From assembly GCA_037189645.1 (NCBI GenBank), contig JBBCIY010000007.1, positions 186,001 to 250,000 of the forward strand: 64,000 bases of DNA. The letters are read 5' to 3'. Positions 25,798 through 34,901 of this stretch are shown here, in pieces. The translations under genes were made by a program, and so were the position numbers. This DNA is from Taishania sp037189645. Its GTDB lineage: Bacteria; Bacteroidota; Bacteroidia; Flavobacteriales_D; Crocinitomicaceae. Position 1 is the stretch's first letter, and each line of letters begins with the position of its first letter. Below the pieces are notes generated by a model. The model was given only the letters and a program-made list of their open reading frames with translations. It did not search any database and was not told where the DNA came from.

Positions 25798-27837
25798 ATG
25801 ATAAAAACGTTTCTTTTTGTTGCAATATGCAGCAGCTTTACAGCGTATGGGCAGGAACTGCTGACCCCGGAAAAGATGATGGATTTTAAACGCCTGGGAG
25901 GAGGAACGGTATCTCCTGACGGGAACTATTTTCTCTATTCTCAGACGACGGTCGATATTGCGGGAAACAAAGGAAACACAGACCTGTATGTGATCAACCT
26001 GGCAACCAGGACAACAAAGCAGCTGACAGACACCCCTTTTTCCGAATTTGAAGCACAATGGGCAGGAAACAGCATTTACTTCCTTTCAACCGAAAACGGC
26101 AGCACGGACATCTGGAAAATAAACGCAGACGGGTCCGGCAAATCAAAAGTTTCGGATATACAGGGAATTGAAGGATTTAAGGTCTCGTCTGATGAACAAT
26201 CCATCATCACATTGCAGTCCATCCGGGTAAAGAAAACCATCCACGAAGAATATCCTGACCTTCCCAAGGCAAATGCCCGGGTTGAGGACGATCTGATGTA
26301 CCGCCATTGGGCCAGCTGGGATGATTATACAGTACAGCATTTATTTCATTACAGCATTTCCGGCGGAAAGGTTTCCGGAGAAGGAACGGACTTGCTGAAC
26401 GGTGAAAACGTAAGCGCGGTCCTTCCTCCATTCGGCGGGATGGGAAGCGTAACCTTCACCCACGACAACCAGGCTGTTGTCTACGCAACAAAAAAAGCAA
26501 GGGGAAAGGAGTTCGCCACCTCTACCAACAGCGAGCTGTACAAGGTTGATCTGAAGACAAAAGCCACAACATGCATTACCTGCAGCAACGGGTTCAAGGG
26601 ATACGACACGCATCCGTCCTACTCCTCAAAAGGTGACCTGGCATGGCTGGGAATGGCCCGCGACGGATTTGAATCCGATAAGAACGACATCCTTGTACAA
26701 ACTGCATCGGGAGACATAAAGAACCTTACTGCAAAGCTGGATATTACCGTAGGTGACTATGCATGGCACCCGGATGGAAGCAGGATTTATTTTCTTGTGC
26801 CGACAAAAGGGACGGTCCAGATTTTTGAGGTGATACTTACCAATGGTGAGATCCGCCAGCTCACGACAGGCCAGCACGATTACGTAAGCATTTCCCCTTC
26901 CGGAAATTTCATATACGCAGGACGCCAGTCGATGGTTTCTCCTGTGGAATACTTCGCTGTTGAGCTCGTGCAAGGCAAAAAAGGATCCGTTTCGACCAAA
27001 ACAGCGCAACTGACAAACGCCAATACGGAACTGCTGAACAAACTGGCAAAACCGACCGTCCAGGAAAAATGGTTTAAAACGTCTGACGGGAAAGACATGC
27101 TGACATGGGTCGTATTGCCTCCCAACTTCGACGAAACAAAAAAATACCCGGCACTTTTATATTGCCAGGGAGGACCACAAAGCCAGGTAAGCCAGTTTTT
27201 CTCTTACCGCTGGAACCTGATGCTGATGGCCTCGCAAGGTTATGTCATAATCGCTCCCAACCGGAGAGGTTTACCGGGATTCGGGCAGGAATGGAACGAT
27301 GCCATCTCAAAAGACTGGGGCGGGCAACCAATCCAGGATTACCTGTCCGCTATTGATGCTGCTACGGAACTGCCATACATAGATAAAGACCGCCTGGGTG
27401 CTGTCGGCGCATCCTACGGAGGTTACTCCGTTTACATGCTCGCCGGAGTACACGAAAACCGTTTCAAGACATTCATTGCGCATTGTGGTTTGTTCAATCT
27501 TGAAAGCTGGTACGGAATGACAGAAGAATTATTCTTCGCACACTGGGACGTCGGTGGCCCGTACTGGGACCCTGCCAACAAAGAAGCATATACCAAGCAT
27601 TCCCCGCACCGCTATGTGCAGAACTGGAATACCCCCATCATGGTCATTCACGGTGGAGTGGATTTCCGGGTTCCGGAAGCAGAGGGAATCCAGGCTTACC
27701 AGGCTGCTCAGCTGAAAGGAATAAAAAGCAGGTTCTTATACTTTCCGACAGAAGGGCACTGGGTGCTGAGCCCTCAGAACGGGCTGGTATGGCACCGCGA
27801 ATTCTTTAAGTGGCTTGCAGAGGACCTGAAGCCATAA
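25798..27837 (+). CDS. Secreted S9 family serine peptidase (dipeptidyl/acylaminoacyl peptidase type)
   Basis: The 679-aa protein (ATG 25798; the GTG just before it is not needed) starts with a signal peptide (MIKTFLFVAICSSFTAYGQ). A seven-bladed WD/PD40-like propeller covers about residues 25-390 (YLFSQTTVDIAG, AHPDGSRIYF-type repeats) and an alpha/beta-hydrolase domain follows. The catalytic triad is visible: Ser539 in GASYGGY, Asp622 in HGGVDFRVP and His654 in EGHWV. Such enzymes release di- or tripeptides in the periplasm for amino-acid supply. It stands alone, 42 bases before the atp cluster. Confidence 0.94.
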   Translation: MIKTFLFVAICSSFTAYGQELLTPEKMMDFKRLGGGTVSPDGNYFLYSQTTVDIAGNKGNTDLYVINLATRTTKQLTDTPFSEFEAQWAGNSIYFLSTENGSTDIWKINADGSGKSKVSDIQGIEGFKVSSDEQSIITLQSIRVKKTIHEEYPDLPKANARVEDDLMYRHWASWDDYTVQHLFHYSISGGKVSGEGTDLLNGENVSAVLPPFGGMGSVTFTHDNQAVVYATKKARGKEFATSTNSELYKVDLKTKATTCITCSNGFKGYDTHPSYSSKGDLAWLGMARDGFESDKNDILVQTASGDIKNLTAKLDITVGDYAWHPDGSRIYFLVPTKGTVQIFEVILTNGEIRQLTTGQHDYVSISPSGNFIYAGRQSMVSPVEYFAVELVQGKKGSVSTKTAQLTNANTELLNKLAKPTVQEKWFKTSDGKDMLTWVVLPPNFDETKKYPALLYCQGGPQSQVSQFFSYRWNLMLMASQGYVIIAPNRRGLPGFGQEWNDAISKDWGGQPIQDYLSAIDAATELPYIDKDRLGAVGASYGGYSVYMLAGVHENRFKTFIAHCGLFNLESWYGMTEELFFAHWDVGGPYWDPANKEAYTKHSPHRYVQNWNTPIMVIHGGVDFRVPEAEGIQAYQAAQLKGIKSRFLYFPTEGHWVLSPQNGLVWHREFFKWLAEDLKP

Positions 27838-27879
27838 ATAAAAGGAAGTGAATTTTTGTATGATTACATAATTTAATTA

Positions 27880-28140
27880 ATGCGAACAGCCATGGAAGAG
27901 AAAGAAAAGAAACCGGTCAAATCAGCGATCAATACCTTTGCCAGGTTCTCAACCGTCGGCATTCAAATGGGAGTGATCATTGCAGGATGCGCCTGGCTGG
28001 GCAATTTCCTGGATAAAAAATACCAGTCAACAACTCCCTGGTGGACCCTCGGGCTGACACTTTTTGGTGTCGCGGCAGGTTTAACCCTGGTGATCCGGGA
28101 AGCAATTAAAATGAGCAAACGAAACGATGAAAAAAAGTAA
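27880..28140 (+). CDS. AtpZ/AtpI family small membrane protein
   Basis: The 86-aa protein has a charged N-terminus and two transmembrane helices (TVGIQMGVIIAGCAWLGNFL and WWTLGLTLFGVAAGLTLVI) joined by a short DKKYQSTTP loop, the usual AtpZ layout. AtpZ helps assemble the ATP synthase or conducts Mg/Ca in some bacteria. ATG at 27892 (MEEKEKK) is an equally good start. The gene overlaps the next by 14 bases and opens the main atp cluster. Confidence 0.85.
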   Translation: MRTAMEEKEKKPVKSAINTFARFSTVGIQMGVIIAGCAWLGNFLDKKYQSTTPWWTLGLTLFGVAAGLTLVIREAIKMSKRNDEKK

Positions 28141-28507
28141 CTATTTCCTGTACATCATTGTTGCGGTGATCGCAGCATTGTCTGTATTCGGGTCCATGCA
28201 TTCCCTGAAAATCATCCAGCTGCCGATGAAACTGTTTCTGCTCATCAATATTGTCATTCCCATCCTTTTCCTCGGTGGCGGGATTATTATAACAGCGGGG
28301 AAATACAAAAATCCTGATTCGTTCGCCCAGCGGTTTATGCTGCTTACCACCTTTCAGCTGCTCACGATTCTATCTGTAATAGCGGCCGTATGGTATACCG
28401 CCAAATTGCATTTAAAAGCGTTTGGATTACAATTTGTTTCGGTTTTTGTCTTCTTAATGATCATCCAATCTCTCTTACTGATCCGGCTGGGAACAGACAA
28501 AAAATAA
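28127..28507 (+). CDS. Putative ATP synthase accessory protein AtpI-like
   Basis: The 126-aa protein has four hydrophobic segments (about 7-25, 35-55, 70-88, 98-118) separated by short basic loops and no other motif. Its position between atpZ (14-base overlap) and atpB matches the 'subunit I' slot of Bacteroidota atp clusters, in which a poorly conserved four-helix protein is usually found. The functional call rests on this position. Confidence 0.65.
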   Translation: MKKSNYFLYIIVAVIAALSVFGSMHSLKIIQLPMKLFLLINIVIPILFLGGGIIITAGKYKNPDSFAQRFMLLTTFQLLTILSVIAAVWYTAKLHLKAFGLQFVSVFVFLMIIQSLLLIRLGTDKK

Positions 28508-28569
28508 ATGCAGTGAAAATTCTGAAAATTTTTCTTGTTAATTCATACTCCTACTTAAGAAAGTTTCCA

Positions 28570-28577
28570 TACCTTTG
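28570..28577 (+). promoter_or_regulatory. -7 promoter element (TACCTTTG) before atpB
   Basis: TACCTTTG lies 39 bases before the atpB start in a 108-base spacer, so atpBEFHAG probably has a promoter separate from atpZ-atpI. The atpD leader has the same layout (TATCTTTGCGCCC there, TACCTTTGCGCC here, each followed by AAAT and a GAGA), which suggests a common promoter for both clusters. Confidence 0.6.
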
Positions 28578-28615
28578 CGCCAAATTTTGAGAGCTTTTTT
28601 CAAAACGACATTACG

Positions 28616-29722
28616 ATGAGATTATTAAACAAGTTCAACACACTGATTTTAACTGTATTTTCAGTTCTTTCAATTAGCGCGTTTGCGGGTCATGATGAAG
28701 TAGACGGATATGTAGAGAAAGACTTCAACATTGGAGAAATGATCATGCACCACATCAAAGATGCACACGAAATTCACCTGTGGGGTGATGCGCACAACGG
28801 AACTTCTGTTTATTTACCGATCATTTTGCTCGACGGAGGAATAAAGACTTTTTCATCCAAACACTTATACCACGGAGAATTAAAAACAGCTGTCGATCAT
28901 CACACACATGAAGAAATTCATTACGTTGCCGGTGTCGGCCCTGCTGAGGGATACGGTATTTTCCATGAGAAAATCTACAAGCTGGAAAACGGTGAACTGC
29001 ACTTCGAAAACAATCATCCGCACAATGAGAAAGCAACGGATTTTTCAATTACAAAAAACGTAGTTGTATTGTTCCTTGTATCACTCATCGTATGTCTTTT
29101 CGCAATCGGAACAGCTCGTCATTACAAGAAAAACGGAGCTGTTGCCCCTAAAGGAGTAGCCAAATTCATTGAACCATTGGTGATCTTTATCAGGGATGAT
29201 GTCGCTAAAGCAAATATCGGGGAGCATGCATATAAAAAATATGTTCCTTACCTATTGACAATTTTCTTCTTTATTTTAATCGGTAACCTGTTAGGGCTGG
29301 TTCCATTGCTGAGCGCTAACCTGACAGGAAACATCACGATCACATTGTTCCTTGCAGTATGCACATTGCTGGCAACGGTTCTTTCAGGAAATAAAAACTA
29401 CTGGCATCACATTTTTGCAACTCCGGGAGTGCCTGTTCCATTGTTGATCATCATGATCCCGATTGAAGTAGTTGGTATCCTGACAAAGCCTTTCGCATTG
29501 ATGATCCGTTTGTTCGCGAACATCACAGCAGGTCACGTGATCATCCTGGCATTTATCGGGATCATCTTCATCAATAAAAGCGCAGCATGGGGAGCACTGT
29601 CCGTACCAATGGCATTGTTCATCTCCGTGCTGGAAATATTGGTAGCGTTCTTACAGGCATACCTGTTCGCAATGTTGTCGGCACTATTCATCGGTGCGGC
29701 AGTAGAAGAACATCACCATTAA
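28616..29722 (+). CDS. atpB: F1Fo ATP synthase subunit a
   Basis: Subunit a forms the proton half-channels in the membrane. The 368-aa product is far longer than the E. coli subunit because of an N-terminal extension of about 140 residues with its own signal-like start (MRLLNKFNTLILTVFSVLSISAFA) and a His-rich region (HHIKDAHEIHLWGDAHNGT, HHTHEEIHY), common in Bacteroidota. The conserved core follows, with the essential Arg in FALMIRLFANITAGH and five to six helices. It ends VEEHHH. Confidence 0.96.
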   Translation: MRLLNKFNTLILTVFSVLSISAFAGHDEVDGYVEKDFNIGEMIMHHIKDAHEIHLWGDAHNGTSVYLPIILLDGGIKTFSSKHLYHGELKTAVDHHTHEEIHYVAGVGPAEGYGIFHEKIYKLENGELHFENNHPHNEKATDFSITKNVVVLFLVSLIVCLFAIGTARHYKKNGAVAPKGVAKFIEPLVIFIRDDVAKANIGEHAYKKYVPYLLTIFFFILIGNLLGLVPLLSANLTGNITITLFLAVCTLLATVLSGNKNYWHHIFATPGVPVPLLIIMIPIEVVGILTKPFALMIRLFANITAGHVIILAFIGIIFINKSAAWGALSVPMALFISVLEILVAFLQAYLFAMLSALFIGAAVEEHHH

Positions 29723-29757
29723 TTAAAGTGTAAATTTTTAACTCAAAATAAAGTAAA

Positions 29758-29964
29758 ATGACAGGAACAGTAGCAGCAATTGGAGCAGGTCTTGCAGTAT
29801 TGGGTGCAGGATTGGGTATCGGTAGAATCGGTGGTTCAGCAATGGACGCTATCGCACGTCAACCGGAAGCTTCAGGTAAAATTCAAACGGCTATGATTAT
29901 CGCAGCGGCATTGATCGAAGGGGTTGCTCTTTTCGGTGTTGTTGTTGGTTTCTTGGGTCTTTAA
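29758..29964 (+). CDS. atpE: F1Fo ATP synthase subunit c
   Basis: The 68-aa proteolipid has two hydrophobic helices joined by the polar RQPE loop (residues 34-37). The ion-binding carboxylate is Glu54 in ALIEGVALFG. The residues around it lack the Ser/Thr next to the Glu that marks sodium-binding c rings, so proton use is likely. A perfect hairpin follows directly and may set the excess of atpE mRNA over downstream genes. Confidence 0.97.
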   Translation: MTGTVAAIGAGLAVLGAGLGIGRIGGSAMDAIARQPEASGKIQTAMIIAAALIEGVALFGVVVGFLGL

Positions 29965-29970
29965 GAACAC

Positions 29971-30007
29971 AAAAGCCGGTTTCAACGGTTGGTTGAAACC
30001 GGCTTTT
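29971..30007 (+). terminator. Intercistronic hairpin between atpE and atpF
   Basis: A perfect 16-bp stem (29971-29986 with 29992-30007) has a 5-base loop and ends in TTTT. It lies inside the operon, 33 bases before atpF, so it is more likely a partial terminator or an mRNA stabiliser than a full stop. Confidence 0.75.
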
Positions 30008-30040
30008 AAAAGTTAAAAACAAAACTAAATATAAATTACA

Positions 30041-30535
30041 ATGGATTTAATTACACCAGACTTAGGATTGTTATTTTGGACGGGATTAGTTTTTGTTATC
30101 TTGTTATTCATCCTGACAAAATTTGCGTGGAAACCGATTTTAAATATGGTGAACACGCGGGAGCAAAAGATTACCGAAGCGCTGGAGCTTGCCGAAAAGA
30201 CGAAAGCAGAAATGCAGCAGCTGGCAGCACAGAACGAAGAGCTGGTAAAAGAAGCCCGAAGAGAGCGTGATGCAATGATCAAGGATGCAAAAGCGACAGC
30301 AGACAAGATGGTAGAAGATGCTAAGAACAAGGCAAAAGAAGAGGCTGAGAAAGTGCTGGTAAGTGCCCGTACAAGCATCAATGCAGAAAAAGCGGCAGCA
30401 GTTGCAGAACTGAAAGCCCAGATGGCTGCCTTCTCCATTGAAATCGCTGAAAAGGTGGTTCGCGAGAACTTGTCCAGCGATGAAAAGCAAAAAGCACTGG
30501 CAGACAAACTTGCTGAAGAAATTAATCTGAACTAA
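30041..30535 (+). CDS. atpF: F1Fo ATP synthase subunit b
   Basis: The 164-aa protein has one N-terminal membrane helix (about 6-26, LLFWTGLVFVILLFILTKFA) followed by WKPILNMVNTREQKI and a long, Ala/Glu/Lys-rich helix to the end, which forms the peripheral stalk dimer with delta. Only one b gene is present. It lies 5 bases before atpH. Confidence 0.96.
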   Translation: MDLITPDLGLLFWTGLVFVILLFILTKFAWKPILNMVNTREQKITEALELAEKTKAEMQQLAAQNEELVKEARRERDAMIKDAKATADKMVEDAKNKAKEEAEKVLVSARTSINAEKAAAVAELKAQMAAFSIEIAEKVVRENLSSDEKQKALADKLAEEINLN

Positions 30536-30540
30536 TCGCA

Positions 30541-31074
30541 ATGAAAGGTACCAAAGCAGCATCAAGATACGCCAAAGCACTGTTGGAGCTGGCCATTGAA
30601 AGCAACCAGGTAGATACAGTGCTGGATGATATGAAATACTTATCCGTTGTTTCAGCAGATTCACGTGAATTTCAACTGCTTGTTCAGTCCCCTATCATCA
30701 ATTCCGACAAGAAAATAGCTGTTTTCCGTGAATTGTTCGGACAATTCCAGGAGATCAGCAGCAAATTCATCGAATTGATCACCAAAAAAGGAAGAGAGGG
30801 ACTTCTTTCAGAAATTGCTTCTTCTTACGAGGACCAGGTGAACAGATACAAAGGAATCACCCCGCTGACAATCATCTCAGCAGCTCCTTTAAGCGAAACA
30901 ACAAAAAGCAAACTATTGTCCAAAGTACAGGGAACTATCACAGGAACTTTGGAAGTTACAGAAAAAATCGACCCTGCCCTTATCGGTGGGTTTATCGTTA
31001 GAATGGATGACAAGCAAATTGATGCATCTGTTGCTAGCCAATTGGATAATTTAAAACAACGTTTAACAAGATAA
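30541..31074 (+). CDS. atpH: F1Fo ATP synthase subunit delta
   Basis: The 177-aa protein begins with SRYAKALLELAIES, the family N-terminal motif that contacts alpha, and ends with the conserved stretch DPALIGGFIVRMDDKQIDAS before VASQLDNLKQRL. It joins the peripheral stalk to F1. Confidence 0.96.
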   Translation: MKGTKAASRYAKALLELAIESNQVDTVLDDMKYLSVVSADSREFQLLVQSPIINSDKKIAVFRELFGQFQEISSKFIELITKKGREGLLSEIASSYEDQVNRYKGITPLTIISAAPLSETTKSKLLSKVQGTITGTLEVTEKIDPALIGGFIVRMDDKQIDASVASQLDNLKQRLTR

Positions 31075-31108
31075 CCGTTCAAACGGAGTCAAAGTAAAAC
31101 TTATAAAC

Positions 31109-32683
31109 ATGGCAGAGGTAAAACCAGCAGAAGTATCTGCAATTTTAAGAGAACAATTATCAGGATTCCGTTCTGAAGCGGAATTACAAGAAGTTGGAAC
31201 TGTACTTCAAATCGGTGACGGTATTGCTCGTATCTACGGTTTGAACGGCGTTCAGTCAGGAGAATTAGTTGAATTCAACGGAGGGATCAACGGAATCGCG
31301 CTGAACCTGGAAGAAGACAACGTAGGTGTCGTAGTACTGGGACGTGCAACCGAAGTGAAAGAAGGTGATACGGTAAAACGTACAGGGCGCATTGCTTCCG
31401 TTAAAGTAGGAGAAGGAATGGTTGGCCGTGTAGTAGATACACTGGGGAACCCGATCGATGGTAAAGGACCAATTTCCGGTGAATTGTTTGAAATGCCAAT
31501 TGAACGTAAAGCTCCGGGAGTAGTCTTCCGTCAGCCGGTAACTGAACCGTTGCAGACAGGAGTTAAAGCCGTTGATGCCATGATTCCGATCGGACGCGGA
31601 CAACGTGAGTTGGTGATTGGTGACCGCCAGACTGGTAAAACAACAGTATGTATCGATACGATCATTAACCAGAAAGAATTCTTCGACAGAGGAGAACCTG
31701 TATACTGTATCTATGTTGCAGTAGGACAAAAAGGTTCTACCGTTGCCGGAATCGTTAAGAAATTAGAAGACGCGGGAGCAATGGCGTATACAACGATCGT
31801 TGCCGCTAACGCATCCGACCCTGCACCAATGCAGTTCTACGCACCAATGACAGGTGCTGCCATCGGAGAGTATTTCCGTGATACAGGACGTCCTGCATTG
31901 ATCATTTATGATGACTTGTCAAAACAAGCGGTAGCTTACCGTGAGGTTTCTTTGTTATTGCGTCGTCCTCCGGGCCGTGAGGCATACCCAGGAGATGTAT
32001 TCTACTTACACTCCCGTTTGCTGGAACGTGCGGCAAAGATCATCGCTGATGACAGCATCGCTTCACAAATGAACGACCTTCCGGAGTCCCTGAAAGGAAA
32101 AGTAAAAGGAGGAGGTTCCCTGACAGCATTGCCGATCATCGAAACACAAGCAGGAGACGTTTCTGCGTACATTCCTACCAACGTAATTTCCATTACTGAC
32201 GGACAGATCTTCCTTGAGTCTGACTTGTTCAACTCAGGTATCCGTCCTGCAATTAACGTAGGGATCTCCGTATCCCGTGTAGGAGGTAACGCGCAGATCA
32301 AGTCAATGAAGAAAGTAGCAGGAACATTAAAACTGGACCAGGCGCAATACCGTGAATTGGAAGCGTTCGCTAAATTCGGTTCTGACCTGGATGCAGCGAC
32401 CAAGTCCGTATTGGATAAAGGAGCAAGAAACGTTGAGATCCTGAAGCAACGCGAAGGAGACCCGATGTCTGTTGAAAAGCAGATCGCTATCATCTTCGTT
32501 GGTACGAAAGGATTGATCCAAAACGTACCTGTTGAGAAGGTGAAAGCGTTCGAAAAAGAATACCTGAACTACCTGGATGCGAAACATGCTGATGTACTGG
32601 CTCGCCTGAAAGCAGGTAAGTATGAGGATGCTGATACGGAAGTTCTTGCAACAGTTGCTAAGGAAATCGCTTCGAAGTACTAA
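31109..32683 (+). CDS. atpA: F1Fo ATP synthase subunit alpha
   Basis: The 524-aa nucleotide-binding subunit has the P-loop GDRQTGKT at residues 171-178, the arginine finger region SVSRVGG, and RREVSLLLRRPPGREAYPGDVF-type family blocks (here YREVSLLLRRPPGREAYPGD). It is complete. Directly downstream is the remnant of an intervening-sequence element that separates it by 420 bases from atpG. Confidence 0.98.
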   Translation: MAEVKPAEVSAILREQLSGFRSEAELQEVGTVLQIGDGIARIYGLNGVQSGELVEFNGGINGIALNLEEDNVGVVVLGRATEVKEGDTVKRTGRIASVKVGEGMVGRVVDTLGNPIDGKGPISGELFEMPIERKAPGVVFRQPVTEPLQTGVKAVDAMIPIGRGQRELVIGDRQTGKTTVCIDTIINQKEFFDRGEPVYCIYVAVGQKGSTVAGIVKKLEDAGAMAYTTIVAANASDPAPMQFYAPMTGAAIGEYFRDTGRPALIIYDDLSKQAVAYREVSLLLRRPPGREAYPGDVFYLHSRLLERAAKIIADDSIASQMNDLPESLKGKVKGGGSLTALPIIETQAGDVSAYIPTNVISITDGQIFLESDLFNSGIRPAINVGISVSRVGGNAQIKSMKKVAGTLKLDQAQYRELEAFAKFGSDLDAATKSVLDKGARNVEILKQREGDPMSVEKQIAIIFVGTKGLIQNVPVEKVKAFEKEYLNYLDAKHADVLARLKAGKYEDADTEVLATVAKEIASKY

Positions 32684-32689
32684 TGCAGG

Positions 32690-33089
32690 ATTAAGAATTC
32701 AGAATGCAGAGAAATGGGTGTATCTGATTTGAAAATAAATTCAGTTGTACAAGATAAATTCTTTCTCTCCGCTCAATTAATTTTCGCTTTTGTTTGAATC
32801 TAAAAAATGAAAAGCATTATGAATTAGCGGGCAGTTAATTCGAAGCGGTACAAGTGTCGGAGCTAATATAAGAGAGGCTCAGCGTGCTGAAAGCAAAAAA
32901 GATTTTAAGCAAAGCTTAGAATCGCTTTAAAAGAAGCAGATGAGACAAAATATTGGTTAGAATTAATTGATTCTGAAATTGTAACAATAAATAAAGAGTT
33001 GGTTGATCTGAATGAAGAAATAATAAGATTGTTAGTCACGATTATAAAGAATACTCAGGATTAAATCTCTGCATTTTTTCATTCTTAAT
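32690..33089 (+). mobile_element. Decayed IVS-like element with imperfect terminal inverted repeats between atpA and atpG
   Basis: The left end (32690-32711) and the right end (33067-33089) are imperfect inverted repeats: ATTAAGAAT...AATGCAGAG against CTCTGCATT...ATTCTTAAT, with 4-5 unmatched bases in between. They enclose the broken four-helix-bundle gene. Inverted ends around such a gene are a property of 23S rRNA intervening sequences, where the ends pair and are cut by RNase III. Here the same structure sits inside the atp operon. Confidence 0.6.
32714..33064 (+). pseudogene. Four helix bundle protein (23S rRNA intervening-sequence protein family), frameshifted
   Basis: Translating the three frames recovers the family in order: a start MGVSDLKINSVVQDKFF, then LKNEKHYEL, then SGQLIRSGTSVGANIREAQR in a second frame, then IALKEADETKYWLELIDSEI followed by a helix and a stop at 33064 in a third. 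The order and spacing fit the S23/IVP four-helix-bundle proteins of about 120 aa. At least two frameshifts (near 32830 and near 32925) and probably a small deletion in helix 1 destroy the frame, so this is a pseudogene. Confidence 0.8.
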
Positions 33090-33103
33090 TCATAATTAGA
33101 GTT

Positions 33104-33979
33104 ATGCCAAGTTTAAAGGAAATACGAAACAGAATCACATCGGTCGGATCCACCATGCAGATTACTTCTGCGATGAAGATGGTTTCTGCGGCAAAATTAA
33201 AGCGTGCGCAGGATGCAATCACGCAAATGCGTCCGTATGCTGAAAAATTGCAGGAAATATTAGGAAACCTGAGTGCCACTCTTGACATTTCTGATAATGC
33301 CTACGCGGAAAGCAGGACCGTAAACAATGTGCTGATCATTGCCGTAACTTCCAACCGGGGCCTGTGTGGCGGATTCAACAACAACATCATCAAACGTGTC
33401 AATCACCTGGTGAATGTTGAATATGCCAATGAAAACCCGCATGTGCTTTGCCTGGGTAAAAAGATCAAGGACACTTATAAAAAGTCTAAATTCTATTACA
33501 TCAACGACGAAATTGCGCCGATAGAAGACATCTTCTCCGCTCTTTCGTTCGATAACGCGGCAATCATCGCAAATGACCTGATGAAGCGTTTTGTAAACAA
33601 AGAATTTGACAAAGTGATAGTGGTTTACAACAAGTTCGTAAATGCGGCGACTCAGAATGTAATGACCGAGCAGATCCTCCCGATTGTGAAGAACGAGCAG
33701 GAAGGAACCACAGCTGCGGCTGATTACATCTTTGAGCCTTCAAAGCAGGAGATCGTGGAAGACCTGATCCCGAAATCGTTGAAGATCCAGCTGTTCAAAG
33801 CTTTGCTTGATTCAAATGCTGCCGAGCACGGAGCCCGTATGACTGCCATGCACAAAGCAACAGACAACGCGAAGGAATTGCAGCGTTCGTTGAAATTGTC
33901 ATATAACAAAGCCCGCCAGGCTGCGATCACGAATGAGATCCTGGAAATCGTTGGTGGTGCGGAAGCTTTAAATTCGTAA
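33104..33979 (+). CDS. atpG: F1Fo ATP synthase subunit gamma
   Basis: The 291-aa central-shaft subunit begins with the conserved helix LKEIRNRITSVGSTMQITSA followed by MKMVSAAKLKRAQ, has SNRGLCGGFN at about residue 85 and ends with the long C-terminal helix LSYNKARQAAITNEILEIVG. It is intact although separated from atpA by the remnant element, so it is presumably read through or has a local promoter. Confidence 0.97.
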   Translation: MPSLKEIRNRITSVGSTMQITSAMKMVSAAKLKRAQDAITQMRPYAEKLQEILGNLSATLDISDNAYAESRTVNNVLIIAVTSNRGLCGGFNNNIIKRVNHLVNVEYANENPHVLCLGKKIKDTYKKSKFYYINDEIAPIEDIFSALSFDNAAIIANDLMKRFVNKEFDKVIVVYNKFVNAATQNVMTEQILPIVKNEQEGTTAAADYIFEPSKQEIVEDLIPKSLKIQLFKALLDSNAAEHGARMTAMHKATDNAKELQRSLKLSYNKARQAAITNEILEIVGGAEALNS

Positions 33980-34000
33980 AAGAAAAGCACAACATAGTAA

Positions 34001-34032
34001 AAATCCCTTCTGAAGTTCAGAAGGGATTTTTT
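34001..34032 (+). terminator. Terminator of the atp operon
   Basis: A 13-bp perfect stem (34001-34013 with 34017-34029), 3-base loop and T-run. Its 3' half is found again at 35477-35501, fused to a thioesterase gene fragment. Confidence 0.9.
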
Positions 34033-34116
34033 GTTTAGTAGCATACGATCAACCTGTATCTGCTATCTTATGCAGCACGCCTTTCATAAAACGATATTTC
34101 TAACTAAATTTAGAGG

Positions 34117-34842
34117 ATGAACAGAAAGATCGGTTTCTCGGAAATAGGCGGCATATATATCGGAGAGGATATCCAGACAACCGAACACATCCATTATGCG
34201 ATCACAATTGCTGTTTCATTTTCAGGAGCGATCAGCTTCGAGTGTGAAGGAAAACCTGTTAATTTCCGGGCAGCGGTGATCCAGGCTGCAACCAGGCGAA
34301 AGTTCTCCGGTCCTGAAAAAAACCTTACCGGATTCATCCACATCGAACCATTCTCAACAGAGGGAAGAAGGCTTACCAACCGAGACAAGAGCTGTGTAGT
34401 CATTTCTGAAAGCGAAACTGAAAAAATACTGGCATACCTGCACGAATGGTTTACCTCTGACGCTAACAATGAACAGGTAACAACACGATTGATCCAACGT
34501 ATTGTACACCTACTTAATCCGGTTCCCGAAGTTCCTGCTCTTGATGAGCGGATAGAAAAAGTCATGTCCCTGGTACGGAATTCGGAACAGACCGGGTTAA
34601 AAGAAGCCGCACAGGCAGTCCACCTGTCTCCTTACCGGCTTTCTCACCTGTTCCGGCAGCAGACCTGTATTTCGTTCCGGGAATTTGTCCTGTATGCAAA
34701 ACTGGTACGGTCATTAAAAGCAATCTCAAGGCAACAGACACTAACCGAATCATCTCATGCAGGAGGGTTTTCCGACCAATCGCATTTCATCAGGACCTAT
34801 TACAAAGCTTTCGGTATATTGCCTTCTCAGAGTGTAAAATAG
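34117..34842 (+). CDS. AraC family transcriptional regulator
   Basis: The 241-aa protein has an N-terminal sensing region (about 1-110) with a cupin-like but divergent fold and a C-terminal AraC helix-turn-helix pair (about 150-240: KEAAQAVHLSPYRLSHLFRQ, then LTESSHAGGFSDQSHFIRTY and KAFGILPSQ). The second HTH keeps the AGFSDQSHFxRxYKxxFGxxP signature. It precedes a PhnB-like gene by 59 bases and may regulate it. No ligand can be assigned. Confidence 0.88.
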   Translation: MNRKIGFSEIGGIYIGEDIQTTEHIHYAITIAVSFSGAISFECEGKPVNFRAAVIQAATRRKFSGPEKNLTGFIHIEPFSTEGRRLTNRDKSCVVISESETEKILAYLHEWFTSDANNEQVTTRLIQRIVHLLNPVPEVPALDERIEKVMSLVRNSEQTGLKEAAQAVHLSPYRLSHLFRQQTCISFREFVLYAKLVRSLKAISRQQTLTESSHAGGFSDQSHFIRTYYKAFGILPSQSVK

Positions 34843-34901
34843 CAACTTCATTCTATTTTCAATTGCCGGTGATCCCGAAATTTGTTTTCAAAAAAGCAAC
34901 A

